Part shown: one piece after another, positions 29,664 through 36,594 of the stretch
Position numbering within the stretch: the stretch's first letter is position 1
How the letters are laid out: every line of letters begins with the position of its first letter
Origin: Candidatus Uhrbacteria bacterium
GTDB lineage: Bacteria > Patescibacteriota > Patescibacteriia > UBA9934
NCBI GenBank assembly: GCA_943354605.1
Contig: CALRCK010000007.1
Coordinates: 2,450 to 39,043, forward strand
Length of the DNA: 36,594 nt
Reading direction: 5' to 3'
Made by a program: the position numbers and the translations under genes
Notes under the pieces: model-generated
The model's database searches: none
What the model saw: the letters and a program-made list of their open reading frames with translations, nothing else
What the model was told of the DNA's origin: nothing

Positions 29664-29699
29664 ATGCACACCTCATCGCATCGATGGGGTGTGCATTTT
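29664..29699 (+). terminator. Terminator of the ferredoxin-aminopeptidase operon
   Basis: Stem 29664-29678 with 29682-29696 (15 bp with one G-T pair), 3-nt loop, followed by TTTT. The next promoter's TATACT begins 3 nt later. Confidence 0.8.
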
Positions 29700-29701
29700 G
29701 T

Positions 29702-29707
29702 TATACT
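29702..29707 (+). promoter_or_regulatory. Extended -10 box TGT-TATACT
   Basis: TATACT preceded by TGT, the extended -10 form, 26 nt before the ATG at 29734. No clear -35 is seen because the terminator occupies that region. Confidence 0.5.
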
Positions 29708-29733
29708 TGTGCCAATACTCTTTGCCTTCAGCT

Positions 29734-30033
29734 ATGTCGCAACCAACACTCGAGCAGTTCGTGGAGAATTTGCTTGTAGAACGAGGATTAACGTCGGTGG
29801 ACGAAGCGGTGCTTGCCGAGCTTCGTGCGGATTTGATGACGCGAATTGGCGAGCGATTGAATGCGGAGATGGTTGCGTTGCTTGAAACAGATAAAATTGA
29901 AGAACTCAACGACCTCATGGACGCCGACGCCGAACCAGACGTTGTTCGCGAGTTTTTCGTCAGCAACGTTCCAAACTACCAAGAGGTGCTTGCCCGAACA
30001 CTCATGGATTTCCGTACGTCATACCTAAGCTAA
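29734..30033 (+). CDS. DUF5663-like small protein
   Basis: 99 aa from ATG 29734. All-helical and acidic: LEQFVENLLVERGLTSVDEAV, LRADLMTRIGERLNAEM, IEELNDLMDADAEPD, then VREFFVSNVPNYQEVLARTL and MDFRTSYLS. The order 'short helices, ..NVPN..EVLARTLxxFRxxYL' matches DUF5663, a small CPR-enriched protein of unknown function. I start at 29734 because the longer frame upstream overlaps the terminator and promoter. No SD. The giant glycosyltransferase protein begins 5 nt after its stop, so the two are probably co-transcribed and may act together. Confidence 0.88.
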   Translation: MSQPTLEQFVENLLVERGLTSVDEAVLAELRADLMTRIGERLNAEMVALLETDKIEELNDLMDADAEPDVVREFFVSNVPNYQEVLARTLMDFRTSYLS

Positions 30034-30037
30034 TCGT

Positions 30038-33000
30038 ATGGTTGCACCAGCAAGACCTCGCTCACCAGAATCGTCCAGAGAATCACGACCAACGATGAGT
30101 GCGTTGGATCGTATTTTGAAAGCGGTTCACGCCGGATGGGCCGACTACAATCAGTCAGATGAGGCGAGCACTGAGGCGCAGGCTCGCTTTGCACGCCGTA
30201 TCGGAAAAAATGACATCATTCACCTTGAAGGTGAAGATTGGAAAATTGTGAGCGTTAACAAGGGCGATGATAAAGCTCCGGTGATTATCGAAAATGGAAA
30301 GGTTCACCGCACCATCGCTTCGCTCGACCTTGAGCGCGTGGAGATTGCGGCGCGATTGATTCGTTCGGTTGATGTTCCACCAGAGCGTCCAGAGCCAGCG
30401 GTTGTTCCAACCGGCGCTCCTCGACGACCAGCTCCAACGCCAGTAGTGGTTGAGCTCGAGGACGAAGAAGTTGAAAAGCCTGTTGCAAAAAAGGGTGTTC
30501 CTTTGAAACTGCGCTATGGTGCGGTTGATGTTTCGGAAGCCGTGGAAGATCGTGCACGTGATACCGCAGAAGAATCGTTGCATGCGGAAAAGCGTGATGC
30601 GGGATTTTTTGCCAAGATTTTCAAGCACAACATCGCATACGAAGTGTATCGTCAGATTGCGATTTCGCGTTCTCGAAGTAAGATTCTTAACGAGAAGAAC
30701 TTGTACGCGTCGGATAATTTCGATCGCGACGCACATCGAAAGGCAACTGGCGCTGTTGTGGATCGGTTCTTGATCGAGCACGACGATTTTCTTCATGGCG
30801 AAGGAAAGACTGCGGAAAAGAAGAAAGTGTTCGGCGACAGCCCAGAGGAAAAAGCGGTGAAGAAGGATTTGGAAGCGCTTGTTCGCGAATACGCCACAAA
30901 TCCAGAAATGGATGCCGAAGAACTCGCTGCTCGTAAAGATGCCATTTTTGCGTCTGCAAATAAGCTTGCTGGTGATGCAAAGGGCCGCGGCGTCATGTAC
31001 GCCGACAACCTCGACAAGATCGCCGAGCAGGTTCGTCAGCAGGCGGCGCATGCGGGTGGTATTGCAAACCTCGATCTGGATCTTGAGATTACGCTTGGAC
31101 GAGCAAAGCTTGGCGCACGAACAGAACGTGACCGAAACCTGCTCGACCGTGCGCTTGATGGATTGCAGCGATACAGCATGTCTGGACGTGTTGGATCCGG
31201 AATTTTGAACGCAATGCATAACGAAGTTGTTGTTGCGCTCAGTACCGCGTATGTCGTCGGCGGATTGATCGGTCGTGCAAAGGCTGGTGCTGCGGCACTT
31301 GCAACATTTGGAACGTCGATGCTCGTGACTGGCGCATACAGTGCGTACAAAGAAAAGAGTCGCCTTGGTCGCGAGCGATCGCTCCACGAACGTCAAATGG
31401 CGCTTGGCGGGGAAACGAAGAACGACGATCGTGCGGCCGTTGAATCGGAGCTGCTCAGAAAGAAGGCGAGCTTGAAATGGTGGAATGTCATGGAGCGTCA
31501 TGCGATTGACAAGGAACTTGAGGAGCTCAAGAACGGTCGCGAGATTCAGCCTCGCCGTGCAGAAATGGAGAAGTTTGCGCTTGCTCGCGAAAGTGCGAAG
31601 GGTCTTGCGGAGAGCGTCCGCGGATTCTTGAGTGCGGACGGCAAAGAGTTGCGTGGCGATGTTTCGGTTGCGAATGCGGCATCGGTACTCGCAGATATCG
31701 AGGCGCGTATTCGCGTCAGCGACCGCGAAAAGATCGACTTACTGAAATACACAAGCGTCGCAGAGGCGGAAGCAGAGCGATTGAATTTGGACGTTGCACG
31801 CGCAAGTTTGAAAGCCGCGCTTCGGAAGGCGCACGATGGTGCATTCTCGACGACGGACAAGAAGGAATACGCAAACTTCCAGGAGTACTACAACGAAGTC
31901 TACAAGCTTCGTGAGGGCGCACTGTACGGCAAGGAGAGCGCAGCGCAGAAGCAGCACAGGGCGTTCTCGGATTGGTCAACTCGCCAAGCGTTGAAGCGCG
32001 GTGCGTCTACCATGCTGATTGGTGCGGTTGTCGGTACTGTTGGTCACGACTTGTGGGCGCTCGGAACCGGCGGCGGAGCCAACGACACGACGCTTGGCAG
32101 CGCATGGCATGCGCTCATGGGGTACTTCAACCATGCTTCCGCAGCCGTCGGTTCGCCGAATGTTGAAGCGATTGGTGGGGGAACGTTCACCACTCCTGCG
32201 GGAACCGATCTCGTTCCACAAGCAGACGGAAGTTTCGTCCTCGAGTCGGTCGCGGATCATCACGCAATTGCATCGGGCTTGCATATTGATGCGTCAGGTC
32301 ATCTCGACGCCGCATCGGAGGCAACGCTGCGCAGTGCCGGCGCGAATATCGTAGAATCCGACACCGCGGTGAGTTCAACAGCAACTACCTCGAGCACCGA
32401 AAGCGCATGGGACTGGTTGCGTCATCATGCGATGCAGAAAATCCACCGTGATCATTGGATGGATAATGATACGCCGATGCACTTCTCTGAAGATTTGAAG
32501 CGTTGGCTTGGTGCGGATTACAACGAGCTGAAATTGGAATGGGGTGGAGTAATGGGGCCAGACGGCGTGCATCCGATGGGCTTGGATTCCCACGGTCAGA
32601 TTGTGATGACCATGGGCCACATGACTCCGGACGGATCATGGCACGACGGACTGACGGAAAACGCTCCAGCAGAAATTGTTGAGCGTAAGGTTCGCCTCTT
32701 GCTGACGATGAATGACCATTCGCAGAATAGCGCGATCGAGATTCTGTCCGATCAACACGGCCAGTTCCACATTGATCCAAACTCCGATATCGGAAAAACG
32801 TTCTTCCGCATTGATCACGGCAAGGTTGTTCCGCTGTACCACACGGCAGAAGTTGGAATTTCCAAGGGCTTCACCGGCAGAGTAAACCACTTCAATATTC
32901 TCGCCACCGCCCAGGGCGCCGGCGTTCATTCTGGTATTACATCCACCGAACTTCCTGAATGTATTGATCAACACGTCACAACTATCGATCTTCCAAATCG

Positions 33001-34432
33001 TGAAGTTCCCCCAATCGCCGTTCCTTGGTTCGTCCCAATCCGCGGCAGGCAGCCGATGGAGCCACTCAAGAAGGGCGGACGACGGATCATTACGCCACCG
33101 CCCCCTCCGCCGCCCCCGGGAGATGGTGAAGGGGAACCATTGCCGCCAAGAGGGAGAGCGAGAGATGGTGCGGGGTATTATTACGGTGCTGAAGGGCACG
33201 ACTACGGTCTGCTTCCAAGAGAAAAGTACAATGAACGTATTGTTGGTGGGCTACGGAATGATGCTGAATATGACACCGCCGAACACGAAAATGAGTTAAT
33301 CGATGCTTACCTCGCAAAGCAACCAAATGCATACATGGCGGAGCTTGAAAGGCTTGTGGCCAGCGCTCCAGAAATGAAAAAGGAAGTCGACCTTGTTATC
33401 ACTGCTCCGGCATACGGGGAAGGAAAGAATATTGAAGCGACGATCAGGAACTATGCAAAGATGAAGGATCGCCATCGTTTCGAGATTGTGATTTTTGAGA
33501 ACCATCCGGTATCGAAAGAGCGAGATGAAACATCAAAAGTTCTTGAACGCATGCGGTCTGAATTCCCAGACATGAATATTGTTCATCTCTACAAGGAATT
33601 CGACGTAAAGGAACCAATCGGAAAGATTAGAAAGTACTTAGTAGATTCAGTTCTTCTTCGAAAGCAGAAGGCGGGAATTCAGCACTCAATTGCAATCGCG
33701 AGCAACGATGCGGACCTGGAGGATATTTCTCCAAATTACGCACGTGATATTGCGACAGCATTTAATGAAGACCCTGGTTTGGACGCTTTGGCCGCCCGTT
33801 GGGACTTCCCGAAGGAGACGTACAAAAAATTCCCATTGCTCCATGCAAGTCAGCGGCTTTGGCACTATATGGATATTGCTTTCAGGCATAACTTCATGAA
33901 GTCACCGGAATTGATTGGCCGAAACTCAGCGTTCCGTGCTGGAACCTATGCTGCGATTGGTGGATACAGTGAGACTTCTCAGCTTGCGGAAGACCTTGAA
34001 ATCGGTTGGATGATCAAGAACGCACGTAAGTACGATTCAAGTCGAATTACGTACTTGAATAAGGCGAAACTGGTTTCAAATCCAAGACGTGCCGCCATCA
34101 AGATGCTTTCCGGAGGACGGCTCGTTCAGCAATACGGCGACTTCCACGTGAACGAGGAGGTTCGCAACACGCCGCTTGAGAGTCTTCTCGATGTTCGGCG
34201 AGACTTTCAGATCGAAGAATTCAGCAAGGAAGTTCAGGCCATTTACGATCACTATTCTCGATGGGAGGCATCGAAGGGCGGCTGGGCCCCGGACGATGCC
34301 GTTGAGAATTCCTTTGCTCGTGCAATGGGTTTCCTTGGTCTTAAGTTCTCTATCGACCGATTTGGCGAGGTTCACATTGTTGATGCATCAAAGCTGGCCT
34401 CTGGACTCGAAGAGTATAAGGACAAAGACTAG
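30038..34432 (+). CDS. Giant fusion protein: coiled-coil/membrane region plus C-terminal GT2 glycosyltransferase
   Basis: 1464 aa. Residues 1-110 form a small acidic domain (IHLEGEDWKIVSVNKGDD). About 110-390 is a Pro-rich linker and charged helices. About 396-436 is a hydrophobic hairpin (VVVALSTAYVVGGLIG, AALATFGTSMLVTGAY). About 440-650 is a long Ala/Glu/Arg coiled coil. About 655-680 is another membrane-like stretch (STMLIGAVVGTVGHDLWAL). About 690-1010 is a Ser/Thr/His-rich globular region (HMTPDGSWHDG and so on), then a proline run (PPPPPPPP, about 1019) and a Gly/Tyr linker. About 1115-1350 is a GT-A domain: VDLVITAPAYGEGKNIEATI, SNDADLED (DxD-like, about 1222), GRNSAFRAG and AEDLEIGW (about 1318). 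The enzyme part should transfer a sugar from a nucleotide sugar; acceptor unknown. No SD. Confidence 0.88.
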   Translation: MVAPARPRSPESSRESRPTMSALDRILKAVHAGWADYNQSDEASTEAQARFARRIGKNDIIHLEGEDWKIVSVNKGDDKAPVIIENGKVHRTIASLDLERVEIAARLIRSVDVPPERPEPAVVPTGAPRRPAPTPVVVELEDEEVEKPVAKKGVPLKLRYGAVDVSEAVEDRARDTAEESLHAEKRDAGFFAKIFKHNIAYEVYRQIAISRSRSKILNEKNLYASDNFDRDAHRKATGAVVDRFLIEHDDFLHGEGKTAEKKKVFGDSPEEKAVKKDLEALVREYATNPEMDAEELAARKDAIFASANKLAGDAKGRGVMYADNLDKIAEQVRQQAAHAGGIANLDLDLEITLGRAKLGARTERDRNLLDRALDGLQRYSMSGRVGSGILNAMHNEVVVALSTAYVVGGLIGRAKAGAAALATFGTSMLVTGAYSAYKEKSRLGRERSLHERQMALGGETKNDDRAAVESELLRKKASLKWWNVMERHAIDKELEELKNGREIQPRRAEMEKFALARESAKGLAESVRGFLSADGKELRGDVSVANAASVLADIEARIRVSDREKIDLLKYTSVAEAEAERLNLDVARASLKAALRKAHDGAFSTTDKKEYANFQEYYNEVYKLREGALYGKESAAQKQHRAFSDWSTRQALKRGASTMLIGAVVGTVGHDLWALGTGGGANDTTLGSAWHALMGYFNHASAAVGSPNVEAIGGGTFTTPAGTDLVPQADGSFVLESVADHHAIASGLHIDASGHLDAASEATLRSAGANIVESDTAVSSTATTSSTESAWDWLRHHAMQKIHRDHWMDNDTPMHFSEDLKRWLGADYNELKLEWGGVMGPDGVHPMGLDSHGQIVMTMGHMTPDGSWHDGLTENAPAEIVERKVRLLLTMNDHSQNSAIEILSDQHGQFHIDPNSDIGKTFFRIDHGKVVPLYHTAEVGISKGFTGRVNHFNILATAQGAGVHSGITSTELPECIDQHVTTIDLPNREVPPIAVPWFVPIRGRQPMEPLKKGGRRIITPPPPPPPPGDGEGEPLPPRGRARDGAGYYYGAEGHDYGLLPREKYNERIVGGLRNDAEYDTAEHENELIDAYLAKQPNAYMAELERLVASAPEMKKEVDLVITAPAYGEGKNIEATIRNYAKMKDRHRFEIVIFENHPVSKERDETSKVLERMRSEFPDMNIVHLYKEFDVKEPIGKIRKYLVDSVLLRKQKAGIQHSIAIASNDADLEDISPNYARDIATAFNEDPGLDALAARWDFPKETYKKFPLLHASQRLWHYMDIAFRHNFMKSPELIGRNSAFRAGTYAAIGGYSETSQLAEDLEIGWMIKNARKYDSSRITYLNKAKLVSNPRRAAIKMLSGGRLVQQYGDFHVNEEVRNTPLESLLDVRRDFQIEEFSKEVQAIYDHYSRWEASKGGWAPDDAVENSFARAMGFLGLKFSIDRFGEVHIVDASKLASGLEEYKDKD

Positions 34433-34433
34433 C

Positions 34434-34469
34434 AAATAAAATCAGAGCCTCACGGCTCTGATTTTATTT
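34434..34469. terminator. Perfect 16-bp bidirectional terminator
   Basis: Arms 34434-34449 and 34454-34469, loop TCAC, with AAATAAAA and TTTTATTT ends. It ends the giant gene and the peroxiredoxin gene from the other side. Confidence 0.92.
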
Positions 34470-34480
34470 TGTGGATGAAT

Positions 34481-35005
34481 TTACGCCTTTCCCAACGTCT
34501 TCTCACCTGGTTCCCATTCCACCGGGCAGAGTTCGCCGGATTGGAGTGCGGTGAGGACGCGGATCACTTCTTTTACGGAGCGACCAACCGATCCTGCGGA
34601 GATGAGGGCGAATTTCACAACGCCTTCTGGGTCGATGATGAAGAGGCCGCGGTCGGAGGATCCGTCGTCTTCGTTCAGTACGCCGTAGTCACGGGAAACT
34701 TTTTGTGTGGTGTCGGCAAGGATAGGGTAGGCGACTTCTGGAAGCTCGCGTTCAAACCATGCTTTGTGGCTCCATTCACTGTCGGTGGAAGCGCCGATCA
34801 CTTTTGCATTGAGCGCAGCAAAGTCTGCTTCGTGCTTTTGGAATCCCTTAATTTCTGTTGGGCAGATGAACGTAAAGTCGCGAGGGTAGAAGAACAGCAC
34901 CACCCAACCCCCTTTGTATGTGCTCAGGCTTGTTTTGGTAAATTCGCCTTTGGTGTACGACGTAATGTTTTCAAAGCTTGGTGCCGGCTTGTTGATTGAG
35001 ATCAT
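34481..35005 (-). CDS. Peroxiredoxin (AhpC/Prx1 type, typical 2-Cys)
   Basis: 174 aa. Peroxidatic Cys48 in FYPRDFTFICPTE, with the conserved Pro, Thr and later Arg (SSDRGLFIIDP), and resolving Cys160 in GELCPVEW near the C-terminus. The family reduces hydrogen peroxide and organic peroxides, recycled by thioredoxin or AhpF-like reductases. It is shorter than E. coli AhpC (187 aa) but has all key residues. Cytoplasmic. No SD. The start at 35005 is the natural N-terminus (MISINKPAPSFE). With MsrB and the [2Fe-2S] protein it forms a small redox theme in this window. Confidence 0.96.
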   Translation of the reverse strand: MISINKPAPSFENITSYTKGEFTKTSLSTYKGGWVVLFFYPRDFTFICPTEIKGFQKHEADFAALNAKVIGASTDSEWSHKAWFERELPEVAYPILADTTQKVSRDYGVLNEDDGSSDRGLFIIDPEGVVKFALISAGSVGRSVKEVIRVLTALQSGELCPVEWEPGEKTLGKA

Positions 35006-35093
35006 AGTTTTACGACACTTGAAGATAGGATTTTTAAAATCTCAATGAATACTGACCTATGAATAGGACTGAAGGAACAAACGGGCCGGACAA

Positions 35094-35167
35094 TGGACCC
35101 GATGGGATTTGAACCCACACTTCTGCGGATGATAAGCCGAGTAGGCTACCAATTACATCACGGGCCC
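35094..35167 (-). tRNA. tRNA gene with irregular anticodon arm, isotype unclear
   Basis: 74 nt on the minus strand. The acceptor stem GGGCCCG/CGGGTCC pairs along all seven positions (one G-T), the T arm GTGGG-TTCAAAT-CCCAT is normal, the D loop has AATTGGTA, and the discriminator is A; CCA is not encoded. The anticodon arm does not fit: CTCGG faces TCCGC or CCGCAG, leaving an 8-nt loop CTTATCAT and a bulge. TAT or ATC would be the anticodon depending on which T is U33. Its 3' anticodon side (TATCATCCGCAGA) also forms a perfect 13-bp inverted repeat with 35242-35254. A promoter is present. It may be a divergent tRNA, a tRNA damaged by one indel, or a remnant. Confidence 0.65.
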
Positions 35168-35187
35168 ATAATAGTCCGGCAGAGTCG

Positions 35188-35216
35188 ATTGTATCAAATC
35201 TCTTATCCAACAAGAA
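35188..35216 (-). promoter_or_regulatory. Promoter of the tRNA gene
   Basis: TTCTTG (35216-35211), 17 bp, TACAAT (35193-35188, one mismatch to consensus), 20 nt upstream of the tRNA 5' end. Confidence 0.6.
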
Positions 35217-35218
35217 AA

Positions 35219-35275
35219 TCACGCTTTCGCGTGACTTCTTGTATCATCCGCAGATCGGGTTTCCCTTGCGGGAAA
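35219..35275. other. Cluster of hairpins between tRNA and DUF3179-like gene
   Basis: TCACGC-TTTC-GCGTGA (35219-35234), TATCATCCGCAGA (35242-35254, inverted copy of part of the tRNA), and TTTCCC-TTGC-GGGAAA (35260-35275). No gene. The first has T-rich sequence after it on the minus strand. Confidence 0.5.
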
Positions 35276-35312
35276 TTCCACTCGGCTTGAGGGATGTATA
35301 CCACAATTTTCT

Positions 35313-35341
35313 TTTACAATCAAGGGGATATCCGCTACACT
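35313..35341 (+). promoter_or_regulatory. Promoter of the DUF3179-like gene
   Basis: TTTACA (35313-35318), 17 bp, TACACT (35336-35341), 10 nt before the ATG at 35352, so the leader would be about 3-4 nt. Confidence 0.6.
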
Positions 35342-35351
35342 TCTCCCATCT

Positions 35352-36497
35352 ATGACACAAGCACAAAAGCAAAATTTGGGACTGTTCGTGGGGGCCATTG
35401 TGGTGATTGCTGGGCTAACTTGGGCCTATAGCGCATACCAATCCAGCAAAGTGAACGGCTCTGCATGGCCGGCGCTCGATGGCGGTGTATACGCATCCGC
35501 AGTAACACGCGATGGCGTGACATCGTTGATTCCCGGCGATCAGCTTTACGATAGTGGAGTGGTTGAAGGCGGAATTCCTGCACTCACGAACCCAAAATAC
35601 GATTCCGTTCTCGCATCCGACGCCGTGATTGCCGACGACTTGTTGGGAATTGATCTTGATCTTGGCGATGGACATCGGTTCTACCCGGTGCAGATCATGA
35701 ACTGGCACGAGGTGGTAAACGACACAGTGAATTCGCAACACATCGTCGTCACATATTGTCCGTTGTGTGGAACCGGAATTGTGTATAGCGGAGACGTCAA
35801 CATGTCCTCAGTGACGCTGTCGGCAACGGGGAAGGTATACAACAACAATACGGTCTTGAAGGACGAAGAAACTGGATCACTTTGGCTTCAGGCTACCGGA
35901 GAAGCGGTTCAAGGATCCTGGATTGGCGAATCTCTTTCCGTCATTCCTTCACAGATGATGAAGTGGAGCACGTGGAAGGATCTGTATCCATCTGGATTGG
36001 TGCTTTCCGCAAATACCGGCGTTACTCGCGACTACACCCGTCATCCGTACGGCAATTACGACACAAGCAAAGGCGTGTATTTCCCAATCAACCACACCAG
36101 TGCAGATTTCACATCGAAATGGACCGTGTACGGCGTCGGGAACGAAAGTGCTGGTCTTGCATTCTCAACCATTGCGCTTGAAGGAACGGGAATGATGACG
36201 GCAAAGCTTGGTGATGTGCCGGTGATTGCGGTGTATAACTTTGAAACCGATGCCGTTCGTGTGTTTAAAACAATGTCAAAGAATGGTGATGTTCATACGT
36301 TCTCGTACGATTTTGCGAAAAAGCGTTTAACGGACAACGAAACGGGAAGTGTGTGGTATGCCGACGGCTGGAACGTGAAGAATAACGATGAAGATCACGC
36401 GCTCGTTGAGATTCCAACGGTTCGTGGGTTCTGGTTCTGTATTGCAGCAATGCACCCAACATGGAAAGCGGTGACCACGAGCGAGGTTAGCGAATAA
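35352..36497 (+). CDS. Membrane-anchored DUF3179-like protein
   Basis: 381 aa. One N-terminal membrane segment (LGLFVGAIVVIAGLTWAYSAY) and the rest outside. The domain matches DUF3179: GIPALTNPKYDSV, GHRFYPVQIMNWHEVVND, then VTYCPLCGTGIVYSG with the invariant CPLC, TGSLWLQATGEAVQG, and WKDLYPSGLVLSANTG. The family is widespread, extracytoplasmic, and has no established function; the CPLC pair might bind metal or be redox-active, which is inference. Leaderless-type promoter upstream. rsmI begins 5 nt after the stop. Confidence 0.93.
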   Translation: MTQAQKQNLGLFVGAIVVIAGLTWAYSAYQSSKVNGSAWPALDGGVYASAVTRDGVTSLIPGDQLYDSGVVEGGIPALTNPKYDSVLASDAVIADDLLGIDLDLGDGHRFYPVQIMNWHEVVNDTVNSQHIVVTYCPLCGTGIVYSGDVNMSSVTLSATGKVYNNNTVLKDEETGSLWLQATGEAVQGSWIGESLSVIPSQMMKWSTWKDLYPSGLVLSANTGVTRDYTRHPYGNYDTSKGVYFPINHTSADFTSKWTVYGVGNESAGLAFSTIALEGTGMMTAKLGDVPVIAVYNFETDAVRVFKTMSKNGDVHTFSYDFAKKRLTDNETGSVWYADGWNVKNNDEDHALVEIPTVRGFWFCIAAMHPTWKAVTTSEVSE

Positions 36498-36502
36498 CAT
36501 TT

Positions 36503-36594
36503 ATGCTCTACGTCGTCGCGACTCCGATCGGAAATCTTGGCGATGTGACTGATCGTGCGAAGGCAATTTTTGCGAGCGTTGAGATTGTGTTGTG
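36503..36594 (+). CDS. rsmI: 16S rRNA (cytidine-1402-2'-O)-methyltransferase RsmI, 5' part
   Basis: Only the first 30 codons are in the window. MLYVVATPIGNLGDVTDRA followed by IFASVEIVL is the characteristic RsmI start (LYxVATPIGNLxDxTxRA), part of the SAM-binding tetrapyrrole-methylase fold. RsmI adds a 2'-O-methyl to C1402 of 16S rRNA in the decoding centre. It probably shares the transcript of the DUF3179-like gene. Truncated only by the window edge. Confidence 0.93.
   Translation, partial: MLYVVATPIGNLGDVTDRAKAIFASVEIVL

Noticed and set aside
30155-31501. 448-aa ORF antisense to the giant gene
   Set aside because: Composition (Phe, Cys, Arg, His, Ile mix) and position opposite a well-formed coding frame show it is a shadow of the codon pattern on the plus strand.
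1-36594. CRISPR arrays, transposases, prophage genes
   Set aside because: No direct-repeat array with regular spacers, no transposase or integrase motifs in any believable frame; repeats seen are isolated palindromes.

Overview
The window looks like a chromosomal segment of a Patescibacteria (CPR) bacterium, in the Parcubacteria/Uhrbacteria direction. This is inferred from gene content, not from a marker phylogeny. The signs are small CPR-type proteins (a CxxC...CxxC zinc ribbon, DUF5663-, DUF5671- and DUF2914-like proteins), an M23 peptidase with the C-terminal RYLFP...SW module seen on CPR surface proteins, a ProRS without its editing domain, and many genes lacking a Shine-Dalgarno (SD) sequence with a -10 box very close to the start codon. 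TGA is used as a stop, so the Gracilibacteria code is not in use. Apart from dispersed repeats there are no phage genes, transposases or CRISPR arrays.

Layout. 1-5 kb: start of a secreted Ig/FN3-like protein, a small zinc-ribbon protein, an M23 peptidase and a SET-domain protein, interleaved with GC-rich minus-strand genes that carry clear SD sequences (unknown papain-like protein, cupin-like protein, HExxH lipoprotein). 5-10 kb: metallophosphoesterase, EngB GTPase, membrane proteins, a 133-nt rod-like RNA candidate and copy 1 of a 113-nt palindromic element. 10-17 kb: SAM hydroxide adenosyltransferase, a heterodimeric ABC exporter, TrhO tRNA hydroxylase and an ABC-F factor. 17.8-22 kb: a two-component system, a secreted helical protein, and an extracytoplasmic flavin module (FMN-binding protein, ApbE, DoxX-like). 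22-25 kb: GreA diverging from a second ABC-F, then MsrB. 25.15-26.04 kb: about 850 nt without protein-coding sense, bounded by a strong promoter and a strong terminator and full of tetraloop-capped hairpins; this is a large structured RNA I cannot assign to any family. 26-30 kb: proS with a palindromic leader, a 48-aa basic protein, a [2Fe-2S] protein with element copy 2 in its leader, leucyl aminopeptidase and a DUF5663-like protein. 30-34.4 kb: a 1464-aa protein ending in a GT2 glycosyltransferase. 34.4-36.6 kb: peroxiredoxin, a tRNA with an irregular anticodon arm, a DUF3179-like protein and the start of rsmI.

How the genes fit together. Most are housekeeping functions (tRNA charging and modification, ribosome rescue or assembly, protein repair, transcript cleavage). 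MsrB, peroxiredoxin and the ApbE/FMN/DoxX set suggest handling of oxidative stress or extracytoplasmic redox. The candidates for something undescribed are the large RNA at 25.2-26.0 kb, the 113-nt element present twice, and the rod RNA at 8.2 kb. Functions come from motifs recognised by eye; no database search was run.
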